A stretch of 5,090 bases of DNA from an uncultured Dysosmobacter sp. (GTDB lineage Bacteria; Bacillota; Clostridia; Oscillospirales; Oscillospiraceae). The number at the start of each line of letters is the position of its first letter. Position 1 is the stretch's first letter. The position numbers and the translations under genes are program-made. The notes under the pieces were generated by a model. That model worked only from the letters and a program-made list of their open reading frames with translations, did not search any database and was not told the DNA's origin. Where the stretch lies: NCBI GenBank assembly GCA_934597465.1, contig CAKTSC010000129.1, positions 1-5,090 of the forward strand. The letters run 5' to 3'. This document shows positions 1-4,676 of the stretch, in pieces.

Positions 1-31
1 AGAATATCCCCTCGCGCTCCCCAAGAAAGAT

Positions 32-63
32 TCACGGGGGGATTTCGAAATTTTCCCCCGTGA
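32..63 (-). terminator. Hairpin with weak T-rich tail, possible terminator of minus-strand transcript
   Basis: TCACGGGGG (32-40) pairs perfectly with CCCCCGTGA (55-63), 9 pairs around a loop that itself contains the palindrome ATTTCGAAAT. On the minus strand the stem is followed by ATCTTTCTTGG, which is T-rich but interrupted. It is the only hairpin of the island with any T-rich tail, so it is the best candidate for ending the mutS run. It could equally be one more repeat unit. Confidence 0.3.
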
Positions 64-77
64 CCCCCTTGAAACGA

Positions 78-113
78 CCAAAGGCAGGGGGGCTGCGCCC
101 CCCCCTCCTTTGG
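78..113. repeat. Long GC-rich hairpin with CCAAAGG/CCTTTGG base
   Basis: CCAAAGG (78-84) pairs with CCTTTGG (107-113), and after a bulged C the arms AGGGGGG and CCCCCCT continue the stem to about 14 pairs, with a loop of about 7 bases containing CTGCG. It is the strongest single hairpin in the island. Neither side has a T-run, so it is more likely a repeat element than an intrinsic terminator. Confidence 0.6.
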
Positions 114-116
114 AAT

Positions 117-133
117 CCCACCCCTGGGGTGGG
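117..133. repeat. Short C/G hairpin
   Basis: CCCACCC (117-123) pairs with GGGTGGG (127-133) around the 3-base loop CTG. In such a C/G-rich stretch it may be partly compositional. It lies four bases after the larger 78-113 hairpin. Confidence 0.35.
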
Positions 134-194
134 TGGGCGCAGGGGCTGGTGCGGGGGACGGGGGGCATTGTTGTTGAGGGGGTTCGGTAAGATG

Positions 195-220
195 GTAGGG
201 GGCAGGCTCTGTCCCGCCCC
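195..220 (+). repeat. GTAGGGGC-like hairpin repeat (family 2), degenerate copy R5
   Basis: GTAGGGGGCAGG, loop CTCTGT, then CCCGCCCC. The loop is identical to copy R3 and the stem is 8 pairs with one A-C mismatch. The extra G after GTAGGGG and the mismatch suggest an older, decayed copy. Confidence 0.6.
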
Positions 221-250
221 GGGGCAGGGGGTTCTTCGTGAGACAGGTTT

Positions 251-276
251 CCGTGCGGACGCTTCGCTGCGCACGG
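251..276. repeat. Hairpin with GACGCTTCGCTG loop
   Basis: CCGTGCG (251-257) pairs perfectly with CGCACGG (270-276) around a 12-base loop, GACGCTTCGCTG. It looks like another mobile hairpin unit but no second copy occurs in the window. Confidence 0.45.
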
Positions 277-307
277 GGCATCGAATGGGAACCCCATCAA
301 CCATCGG

Positions 308-324
308 GCATAAATTTGTTATGC
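308..324. repeat. AT-containing hairpin
   Basis: GCATAA-ATTTG-TTATGC gives a perfect 6-pair stem with a 5-base loop. It is one of the few AT-rich spots in the island. The following plus-strand bases TCTCTGCTTTTC are pyrimidine-rich but do not form a clear T-run, so a terminator role is doubtful. Confidence 0.35.
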
Positions 325-341
325 TCTCTGCTTTTCTTTCC

Positions 342-364
342 GCGCCACTCCGCTTCGCTGGCGC
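342..364. repeat. Short inverted repeat
   Basis: GCGCCA (342-347) pairs with TGGCGC (359-364) around an 11-base loop that contains CGCTTCGC. It is a weak element in a hairpin-rich stretch; it could be chance in DNA of this composition. Confidence 0.3.
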
Positions 365-400
365 TGGTGGGGTGGGTGTGGGAGCTGAAGGGACGGGGTT

Positions 401-436
401 ACGGATTCCCACGTCGCTGCGCTCCTCGGAATGACA
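401..436 (-). repeat. Palindromic repeat family 1, unit A (ATTCC type, short inner arm)
   Basis: This 36-base unit reads on the minus strand TGTCATTCCGAGGAGCG and ends GACGTGGGAATCCGT. The outer pairing is ATTCC/GGAAT. It matches unit D except for the inner arm (AGCGCAGCGA instead of the GGCCC-GCA-GGGCC stem). The TCATT ends of A and B face each other. Confidence 0.85.
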
Positions 437-466
437 GGGAGGCAGGAATTTCTCCCTTATTTTTCG

Positions 467-506
467 TCATTGCGAGGAGGCCCGCAGGGCCGACGCGGCA
501 ATCCGT
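467..506 (+). repeat. Palindromic repeat family 1, unit B (ATTGC type, long inner arm)
   Basis: This 40-base unit reads TCATTGCGAGGAGG, with inner stem GGCCC-GCA-GGGCC, and ends GACGCGGCAATCCGT. It is identical to unit C of the mutS leader except for the longer inner arm. It is paired head to head with unit A across a 30-base spacer. Confidence 0.85.
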
Positions 507-514
507 TCTTTCGT

Positions 515-538
515 CCCCGCAGCATAGGCTGCGGCAGG
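515..538. repeat. Hairpin directly after palindromic unit B
   Basis: CCGCAGC-ATAG-GCTGCGG (517-534) is a perfect 7-pair stem with a 4-base loop, and two outer C/G pairs can add across a CA bulge. It lies 11 bases after unit B and may belong to the same composite repeat. Confidence 0.5.
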
Positions 539-576
539 GGATGGGTTTGGTGATTTCTGAAAGCTATCCGCGCCGT

Positions 577-602
577 GTAGGGGCGAACCTATGTGTTCGC
601 CC
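577..602 (+). repeat. GTAGGGGC hairpin repeat (family 2), copy R1
   Basis: On the plus strand: GTAGGGGCGAAC, loop CTATGT, then GTTCGCCC. The 8-pair stem is perfect. The inner arms GAAC/GTTC differ from R2 and R3, yet pair completely. Its orientation is opposite to R2, R3 and R4. Confidence 0.8.
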
Positions 603-654
603 GGGGATAGGTCACGCGAGGAAGCGGGTGCGGGCATCGAGGGTGCGTACCGGC

Positions 655-707
655 GATCCCTCAGTCACGGCCATAGGCCGTGACCGCTCCCTTTACGCAA
701 GGGAACC
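655..707. repeat. Double-hairpin repeat element
   Basis: Two adjacent hairpins: GTCACGGCC-ATA-GGCCGTGAC (664-684, perfect 9-pair stem) and TCCCTT / AAGGGA around TACGC (688-704). The flanks GATCCCTCA on the left and GGGAACC on the right fit a repeat seen in many Oscillospiraceae genomes, of the general form CCCTCAGTC, variable stem, then GCTCCCTTT. That family match is from memory and was not checked. Only one copy is in the window. Confidence 0.6.
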
Positions 708-733
708 TTGGGCCCGGCGGGGGACGGGGGAGC

Positions 734-759
734 GGGCGGCCACATAGGGCCGCCCCTAC
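734..759 (-). repeat. GTAGGGGC hairpin repeat (family 2), copy R2
   Basis: On the minus strand: GTAGGGGCGGCC, loop CTATGT, then GGCCGCCC, a perfect 8-pair stem. The loop is identical to copy R1 on the other strand. Both R2 and R3 are preceded on the minus strand by CGTCAA a few bases before GTAG, which suggests the repeat unit extends beyond the hairpin. Confidence 0.8.
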
Positions 760-795
760 GGGGTTGACGAAAGGAATAGCAAGTCCGGAGGGAAC

Positions 796-821
796 GGGCG
801 GGGACAGAGCCCCGCCCCTAC
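796..821 (-). repeat. GTAGGGGC hairpin repeat (family 2), copy R3
   Basis: On the minus strand: GTAGGGGCGGGG, loop CTCTGT, then CCCCGCCC. The stem of 8 pairs is perfect. The inner arm GGGG/CCCC differs from the other copies but remains fully paired. There is no T-run after the stem, so it is not a typical terminator. Confidence 0.8.
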
Positions 822-846
822 ACGTTTGACGGAAGTTTCTGCGGAA

Positions 847-870
847 GCCGATGTGGGCATCGGCCCCTAC
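847..870 (-). repeat. GTAGGGGC hairpin repeat (family 2), copy R4
   Basis: Read on the minus strand this is GTAGGGGCCGAT, loop GCCCAC, then ATCGGC. It shares the GTAGGGGC head and the 6-base loop register with the other copies, but its inner arms are CGAT/ATCG and it has lost the outer two pairs on one side. It starts 33 bases beyond the CPBP stop and would be in the 3' end of that transcript. Confidence 0.7.
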
Positions 871-903
871 GGAGGGGATGGGGACGGGATCTCGTGCCGG
901 GGC

Positions 904-1611
904 TCAGAGGATGGTGGCGGCGCTCAGGAGGTTTGCCAGGACGTGGACGCCCAGGGAGGCCCAGAGGGTGCCGGAGCGGTCGCAGCACCAGGCCAAGACC
1001 AGGCCGGGGATCAGGTACTGGAGCATCAGGAGGAAGTAGGTGAGATCCTGGTGGACGGCGGCGAACTGCCAGACGTGGAGGAAGGCGAAGAGGAGGCAGG
1101 AGACCGCGTAGGCCACCGGGCGGCTGCGGGATTTGAGCCCGCCGAAGACCAGGCCCCGGAAGAGGACTTCCTCGATGAAGGGGGCCAGGAGCACCACGAT
1201 GAGGAGGGTCGACCAGGGGGCGGAGCGGATCTGGGCGGAGATGACGGAGTCATTCAGGTTGACCCGGTTGCCCATCCAGGCGGCGCTGAGGCGGAAGAAG
1301 AGCTCATTGAGGCCGTAGAGGGCCACGAGGCCCACGCCCACGGTCTGGCAGGCGAGCCCCAGGTTATCCAGGAAGCGGCGGCTGGTGCGGCAGAGGAAGC
1401 CGTGGAAGATGACGACGGTCACGGCGAAGAGGATGTAGTAATAGACGGCGTTTTCCAGGGAGGCGGAGAGGCTGAGATCCAGAAGCTTTTCCGCCAGGCG
1501 GAAGGCCGGGGCCTTCACCAGGGGCAGGACGAAGAGGTAGAGGGGCAGGAAGAGGACGCCCGCCACGGTCTCACCCTGGGAGAGGGTCTGGGTGGATTTC
1601 TTCTTTGCCAT
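904..1611 (-). CDS. CPBP family intramembrane glutamic endopeptidase (CAAX protease / Abi type)
   Basis: The 235-residue product is a polytopic membrane protein with the three motifs of the CPBP family (Pfam CAAX protease self-immunity domain). Motif 1 is EEVLFRG, with E147, E148 and R152. Motif 2 is FAFLH, with H179. Motif 3 is VHVLAN, with H223 and N227. These residues form the active site of the relatives with known structure. Hydrophobic segments lie near residues 16-33, 54-73, 88-106, 135-150, 166-183, 190-208 and 213-232, and a short basic start MAKKK faces the cytoplasm. Bacterial members act in diverse roles such as bacteriocin self-immunity or membrane-protein processing; the substrate here cannot be told. 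The ATG lies 4 bases after the mutS stop with GGAG inside the mutS tail, so the gene is probably co-transcribed and coupled to mutS. Downstream it runs directly into the repeat island. Confidence 0.92.
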   Translation of the reverse strand: MAKKKSTQTLSQGETVAGVLFLPLYLFVLPLVKAPAFRLAEKLLDLSLSASLENAVYYYILFAVTVVIFHGFLCRTSRRFLDNLGLACQTVGVGLVALYGLNELFFRLSAAWMGNRVNLNDSVISAQIRSAPWSTLLIVVLLAPFIEEVLFRGLVFGGLKSRSRPVAYAVSCLLFAFLHVWQFAAVHQDLTYFLLMLQYLIPGLVLAWCCDRSGTLWASLGVHVLANLLSAATIL

Positions 1612-1615
1612 AGGG

Positions 1616-4216
1616 TCACTCCAGTTTCTTTTTCAGCTCGTAGAGGAGCTGCATGGCCTCCAGGGGCGTCAGGGCGTCGGGGTGGGAGCGGCGGAGGGTA
1701 TCCAGGACTTCCGTCTCCTTGCTGCTGCCGAGAGTCAGCTGATCCTCCTGGGGGGCGGCGCGGCGGGGGTGGTCGGACTGGCTCTCCAGCTCCCGGAGGA
1801 TGGCCCGGGCCCGGCGCAAGACCTTCTCCGGGATCCCGGCCAGCTTCGCCACCTCGATGCCGTAGCTGCGGTCGGCCCCGCCGGGGAGGATCTTCCGCAG
1901 GAAGATGATCTCATCCCCCCGGGCCTTCACGGCGATGTTGAAGTTGGCGGTGCCGGGGAGCTTGCCCTCCAGCTCCGTGAGCTCGTGGTAGTGGGTGGCG
2001 AAGAGGGTGCGGGCCCCCAGGGTCTTGCGGTCGGCGCAGTACTCCAGCACCGCCTGGGCCAGGCTCTCGCCGTCGAAGGTGGAGGTGCCCCGGCCGATCT
2101 CATCCAGGATGAGGAGGCTCTGGGCCGTGGCCTCCCGCAGGATCTCCGAGACCTCGCTCATCTCCACCATGAAGGTGGAGCGGCCGCCGGAGAGGTCGTC
2201 GCTGGCGCCGATGCGGGTGAAGATCCGATCCACGAGACCGATCCGGGCCGAGGAGGCCGGGACGAAGGAGCCCATCTGGGCCATCAGCACGATGAGGGCC
2301 ACCTGGCGCATGTAGGTGGATTTGCCTGCCATGTTGGGGCCCGTGATGATGGCGACGCGGTTTTCCGCCGCGCCCATGAAGGTGTCGTTGGGGACAAAGA
2401 GGGCGTCCGGCAGCATCTGCTCCACCACCGGGTGGCGGCCGCCGTGGATCTCCAGGGTGCCGGACTCGTCCACCTCCGGGCGGCAGTAGCGGTTGCGGAC
2501 GGCCACCTCTGCGAGAGAGCAGAGGGCGTCCAGCTCCGCCACGGCGGCGGCGCAAGACTGGATGCGCGGGCCCTGGGCGGCGACCTCCTGCCGGAGCTGG
2601 GTGAAGAGCTCATACTCCAGGGCGGCGGCCCGGTCGGAGGCGGTGAGGACGGTGTGCTCCAGCTCCTTGAGCTCCTGGGTGATATAGCGCTCGCCGTTCA
2701 CCAGGGTCTGCTTGCGGATGTAGCCCTCGGGCACCTGATCCCGGAAGGCGTTGGAGACCTCAATGTAGTAGCCGAAGACCTTGTTGTAGCCCACCTTCAG
2801 GGTGCGGATGCCGGTCTTCTCCTTCTCCCGCTGCTCCAGCTCCGTGAGGAAGCCCTTGCCGCCGGAGAGGATATCCCGGAGCTGATCAAGCTCGGCATGG
2901 TAGCCGTCCCGGATGAGGCCGCCCTCCCGGACGGAGAAGGGGGGCTCGTCGCAGAGGGTGGCGGCGATGCGGGCGGCCACGTCCTCCAGGGGATCGATGG
3001 CCGCGAAGAGTTCCCGGAGGCGGCGGTCGGAGAAGGCGGAGAGCTGGGCGCGGATGCCGGGGAGGCGCTCCATGGCGGAGCGGAGGGCGGCAAGATCCCG
3101 GCCCCCGGCGCTGCCGTAGACCACCCGGCCCAGGATGCGTTCCATGTCCCCGAAGCCCTGGAGGGCGGCCATCAGCTCACCCCGGGCCACGGAATCCTTT
3201 GTGAGGCCCTCCACCGCGGCGGAGCGGCGGGTGATGGCGGTGACGGAACGCAATGGCCGCTCCAGCCAGGCGCGGAGCATCCGCCCGCCCATGGGGGTCT
3301 TCGTCTCGTCCAGCACCCAGAGGAGGCTGCCCCGCTTCTCCCGGCGCTGGAGGGTCTCCGTCAGCTCCAGGTTGCGGCGGGCGGTGAGATCCAGCTCCAG
3401 GAAGACGCCCTGGGCGTAGTACTCCAGATCCCGGATGTAGCTGAGGTCGGCCTTCTGGGTCTCATAGAGGTAGCTGAGAAGGCCGCCCAGGCTCAGGGCC
3501 GCGGCGGGATTGGCGGCGGGGAGCTTCTCCCAGCCCTCGTCGCCGAACTGGGCGCGGATGGCCTTCTCGGCGGCGGAGAGGCGGAAGCGGTGGTCGGCGT
3601 GCTCCACCCGGCAGGAAAAGCGCTGGCGAAGGGCCGTCAGGAGCTCCTCACTCTCAAAGGCCCCGTCGTTGAGGATGGCCTCCACCGGGGAGAAGCGGCC
3701 CAGCTCGTTGACGAGCTGCCCGGCGCAGTCCTGGCCCGTGAAGGCGGTGAGGTGGGTCTTACCGGTGGAGATATCGCAGAAGCAGACGCCGCCGGAGTTT
3801 TTATCCAGATAGATGCCGCAGAGGAAGTTGCTGGCCTTGTCCTGCAGGCACGCGGCGTCCGTCACCGTGCCGGGGGTCACCACCCGGATGACATCGCGGC
3901 GGACGAGGCCCTTGGCCTTGGCGGGATCCTCTGTCTGCTCGCAGATGGCCACCTTGTAGCCCCGGCTGATGAGCCGGGCGATGTAGGCGTCGCTGGCATG
4001 GTAGGGGATGCCGCACATGGGGATCTGCTCCTCGGCGGGCTTTGCGTGCTTGCCGTGATCCCGGCTGGTGAGGGCCAGGTCGAGTTCCTTGGAGGCGATC
4101 TTTGCGTCATCGGCGAACATCTCGTAGAAATCACCCAGGCGAAAGAAGAGGATGGAGTCCGGGTTGTCCTTCTTGATCTCCAGGTATTGACGCATCATGG
4201 GGGTCAGCTCCGCCAA
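1616..4216 (-). CDS. mutS: DNA mismatch repair protein MutS
   Basis: MutS recognises base mismatches and small loops in new DNA and starts methyl-independent or MutL-dependent repair. The 866-residue product has normal length and order. The mismatch-binding domain has RLGDFYEMF with the wedge Phe30 and Glu32. A connector follows to about residue 250. Core and clamp regions run to about 520 and include KVGYNKVFGYYIEVSN (475-489). The ATPase domain has Walker A GPNMAGKST (626-634), the DDLSGGRSTFMVEM loop (673-686), Walker B LLILDE (701-706) and the ATHYHEL histidine motif (740-746). The C-terminal tail from about 800 ends ELKKKLE. Every key residue is present and no frameshift is seen. I choose the TTG at 4216-4214 (first residues MAELTPMMRQ) because MutS proteins normally begin there and because GAGGTGATC lies 4 bases upstream. 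The frame stays open further upstream, to a GTG inside repeat D, but that 40-residue extension is repeat sequence and untypical of MutS. The next gene follows after 4 bases. Confidence 0.98.
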   Translation of the reverse strand: MAELTPMMRQYLEIKKDNPDSILFFRLGDFYEMFADDAKIASKELDLALTSRDHGKHAKPAEEQIPMCGIPYHASDAYIARLISRGYKVAICEQTEDPAKAKGLVRRDVIRVVTPGTVTDAACLQDKASNFLCGIYLDKNSGGVCFCDISTGKTHLTAFTGQDCAGQLVNELGRFSPVEAILNDGAFESEELLTALRQRFSCRVEHADHRFRLSAAEKAIRAQFGDEGWEKLPAANPAAALSLGGLLSYLYETQKADLSYIRDLEYYAQGVFLELDLTARRNLELTETLQRREKRGSLLWVLDETKTPMGGRMLRAWLERPLRSVTAITRRSAAVEGLTKDSVARGELMAALQGFGDMERILGRVVYGSAGGRDLAALRSAMERLPGIRAQLSAFSDRRLRELFAAIDPLEDVAARIAATLCDEPPFSVREGGLIRDGYHAELDQLRDILSGGKGFLTELEQREKEKTGIRTLKVGYNKVFGYYIEVSNAFRDQVPEGYIRKQTLVNGERYITQELKELEHTVLTASDRAAALEYELFTQLRQEVAAQGPRIQSCAAAVAELDALCSLAEVAVRNRYCRPEVDESGTLEIHGGRHPVVEQMLPDALFVPNDTFMGAAENRVAIITGPNMAGKSTYMRQVALIVLMAQMGSFVPASSARIGLVDRIFTRIGASDDLSGGRSTFMVEMSEVSEILREATAQSLLILDEIGRGTSTFDGESLAQAVLEYCADRKTLGARTLFATHYHELTELEGKLPGTANFNIAVKARGDEIIFLRKILPGGADRSYGIEVAKLAGIPEKVLRRARAILRELESQSDHPRRAAPQEDQLTLGSSKETEVLDTLRRSHPDALTPLEAMQLLYELKKKLE
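1619..1622 (-). promoter_or_regulatory. Ribosome binding site of the CPBP gene inside the mutS 3' end
   Basis: On the minus strand the end of mutS reads CTGGAGTGACCCTATGG. GGAG sits 7 bases before the ATG and overlaps the last mutS codons and stop, which fits translational coupling of the protease gene to mutS. Confidence 0.65.
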
Positions 4217-4219
4217 AGG

Positions 4220-4228
4220 GATCACCTC
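4220..4228 (-). promoter_or_regulatory. Strong Shine-Dalgarno site that fixes the mutS TTG start
   Basis: The minus strand reads GAGGTGATC, then CCT and one further T, then TTG. GAGGTGATC is a nine-base match to the complement of the usual 16S rRNA 3' end. From the GAGG core to the TTG there are 8 bases, near-ideal spacing. No comparable site precedes the in-frame GTG codons further upstream. Confidence 0.85.
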
Positions 4229-4265
4229 GTTTTCATAGATTAGGGATAGGTCACGATAGGAGTTG

Positions 4266-4299
4266 TCATTGCGAGGAGCGGAGCGACGCGGCAATCCGT
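4266..4299 (+). repeat. Palindromic repeat family 1, unit C (ATTGC type, short inner arm)
   Basis: This 34-base unit reads TCATTGCGAGGAGCGG and ends GACGCGGCAATCCGT on the plus strand. The ends pair as ATTGC/GCAAT, and the short centre is AGCGGAGCGA. With unit D it makes an inverted pair over 4266-4366 that could fold either as two small hairpins or as one long imperfect one, in the untranslated leader just before mutS. The unit ends 49 bases upstream of the mutS start. Outside the inner arm it is identical to unit B of the left island. Confidence 0.85.
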
Positions 4300-4324
4300 A
4301 TCCTTCGTTCCTTTTGCAAGGGAA

Positions 4325-4366
4325 ACGGATTCCCACGTCGGCCCTGCGGGCCTCCTCGGAATGACA
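4325..4366 (-). repeat. Palindromic repeat family 1, unit D (ATTCC type, long inner arm)
   Basis: This 42-base unit lies in the spacer between the GIY-YIG gene and mutS. Read on the minus strand it starts TGTCATTCCGAGGAGG and ends GACGTGGGAATCCGT. The ends pair as ATTCC/GGAAT, and the centre forms a second stem GGCCC-GCA-GGGCC. It faces unit C in inverted orientation across a 25-base spacer. The unit resembles the REP/BIME-like CATTGCGAGGAG repeats found in many bacterial genomes. It matches unit A in the left island except for the inner arm. Confidence 0.85.
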
Positions 4367-4377
4367 GAGAAATGGCG

Positions 4378-4668
4378 TTAGGGTTCCGCAATATCAGGAT
4401 AAAGGTCTTTCCACCCCGGATTGCTGGTTTCAATCAGCTGGTTCTTCCGTTTCCGGCTCCAGGATCTGATCTGCTTCTCCCGTTCCAGTGCGGCTTTCAC
4501 GTCGGATGTCATCTCGTAGTAGACCAGCTTCCCGACGCCGTATTTTGCGGTAAAGCCGCCCGGGTCGGCATGGTTCCGATGCTCCCATATCCTGCGCCGC
4601 AGGTCATTGGTCACTCCGGTGTAAAGCGTCACATTGGTGCGATTGGTGAGAAGATAAACGTAATACAT
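4378..4668 (-). CDS. Small GIY-YIG nuclease-domain protein (COG2827 / YhbQ-like, UPF0213 type)
   Basis: This 96-residue protein is essentially one GIY-YIG domain. The GIY element is YVY (residues 3-5) and the YIG element is YTG (16-18), followed by VTNDLRRRIWEHR with the expected arginine (R26) and histidine (H30). GFTAKYG, KLVYYE, the REKQIRSW segment with the likely catalytic glutamate E64, and a closing NPGW (N83) complete the pattern of the stand-alone COG2827 family. All catalytic-type residues are present, so the protein is probably active, but members of this family have no firmly assigned role; proposals include DNA repair and mobile-element nuclease activity. The ATG is supported by the family's usual MYYVYLL beginning. 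The gene starts 6 bases after the miaB stop and is probably read on the same transcript. By hand count it is about 54 % GC, against roughly 70-78 % for sampled rows of mutS and miaB, which suggests recent horizontal acquisition. It ends 11 bases before a pair of inverted palindromic repeats. Confidence 0.92.
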   Translation of the reverse strand: MYYVYLLTNRTNVTLYTGVTNDLRRRIWEHRNHADPGGFTAKYGVGKLVYYEMTSDVKAALEREKQIRSWSRKRKNQLIETSNPGWKDLYPDIAEP

Positions 4669-4670
4669 CG

Positions 4671-4676
4671 CCCCTC
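4671..4676 (-). promoter_or_regulatory. Ribosome binding site of the GIY-YIG gene, overlapping the miaB stop
   Basis: On the minus strand the sequence reads TGAGGGGCGATG: the miaB stop TGA shares its last two bases with a GAGGGG ribosome binding site. Only 2 bases separate GAGGGG from the ATG, or 4 if GAGG is taken as the core, which is short. Initiation therefore probably depends on ribosomes finishing miaB. Confidence 0.55.

Larger units (their letters stand above)
1..903. other. Gene-free repeat island downstream of the CPBP gene
   Basis: I see no credible gene in these 903 bases. Open frames exist on both strands, but their translations are repeat sequence (for example peptides such as PRRCAPRND and VIARRPAGPTRQS) and none has a convincing ribosome binding site or domain. 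The stretch instead contains at least a dozen hairpin-forming elements, listed separately: two units of palindromic family 1, five copies of the GTAGGGGC family, one double-hairpin element and several single hairpins. The pieces between them (about 134-194, 277-307, 365-400, 539-576 and 607-654) show nothing I can name. No tRNA, rRNA or CRISPR array is visible. Confidence 0.75.

Noticed and set aside
32..434. Overlapping open frames on both strands (126 and 124 codons)
   Set aside because: Both are proline/arginine or glycine-rich translations of hairpin DNA; no ribosome binding site or domain was seen, and the minus frame starts on a GTG of repeat A.
238..747. 169-codon open frame on the plus strand in the left island
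   Set aside because: Its translation runs through repeats A, B, R1 and R2 (peptides such as PRRCAPRND and VIARRPAGPTRQS), so it is read-through of repeats and not a gene.
195..870. Repeated hairpins as a CRISPR array or as rho-independent terminators
   Set aside because: Spacing and orientation are irregular and arms vary, unlike CRISPR repeats; the family 2 stems have no T-run on either side.
826..1908. 360-codon open frame on the plus strand
   Set aside because: It is antisense to the CPBP gene and the start of mutS and begins in repeat sequence; the product is Gly/Glu-rich without recognisable motifs.
1592..4243. 883-codon open frame on the plus strand opposite mutS
   Set aside because: It is antisense to a complete mutS, has a low-complexity Gly/Ala/Val/Glu/Leu-rich product with no domain, and arises from GC-rich codon use of mutS.
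4217..4265. Possible promoter for mutS (TAATCT near 4232 on the minus strand as -10)
   Set aside because: No hexamer resembling TTGACA lies 16-18 bases upstream; ATGACA is present but about 21 bases away.
4378..4668. GIY-YIG gene as a homing endonuclease inside an intron or intein
   Set aside because: Both miaB and mutS are uninterrupted around it, and the protein is a single small domain without the DNA-binding modules of homing enzymes.
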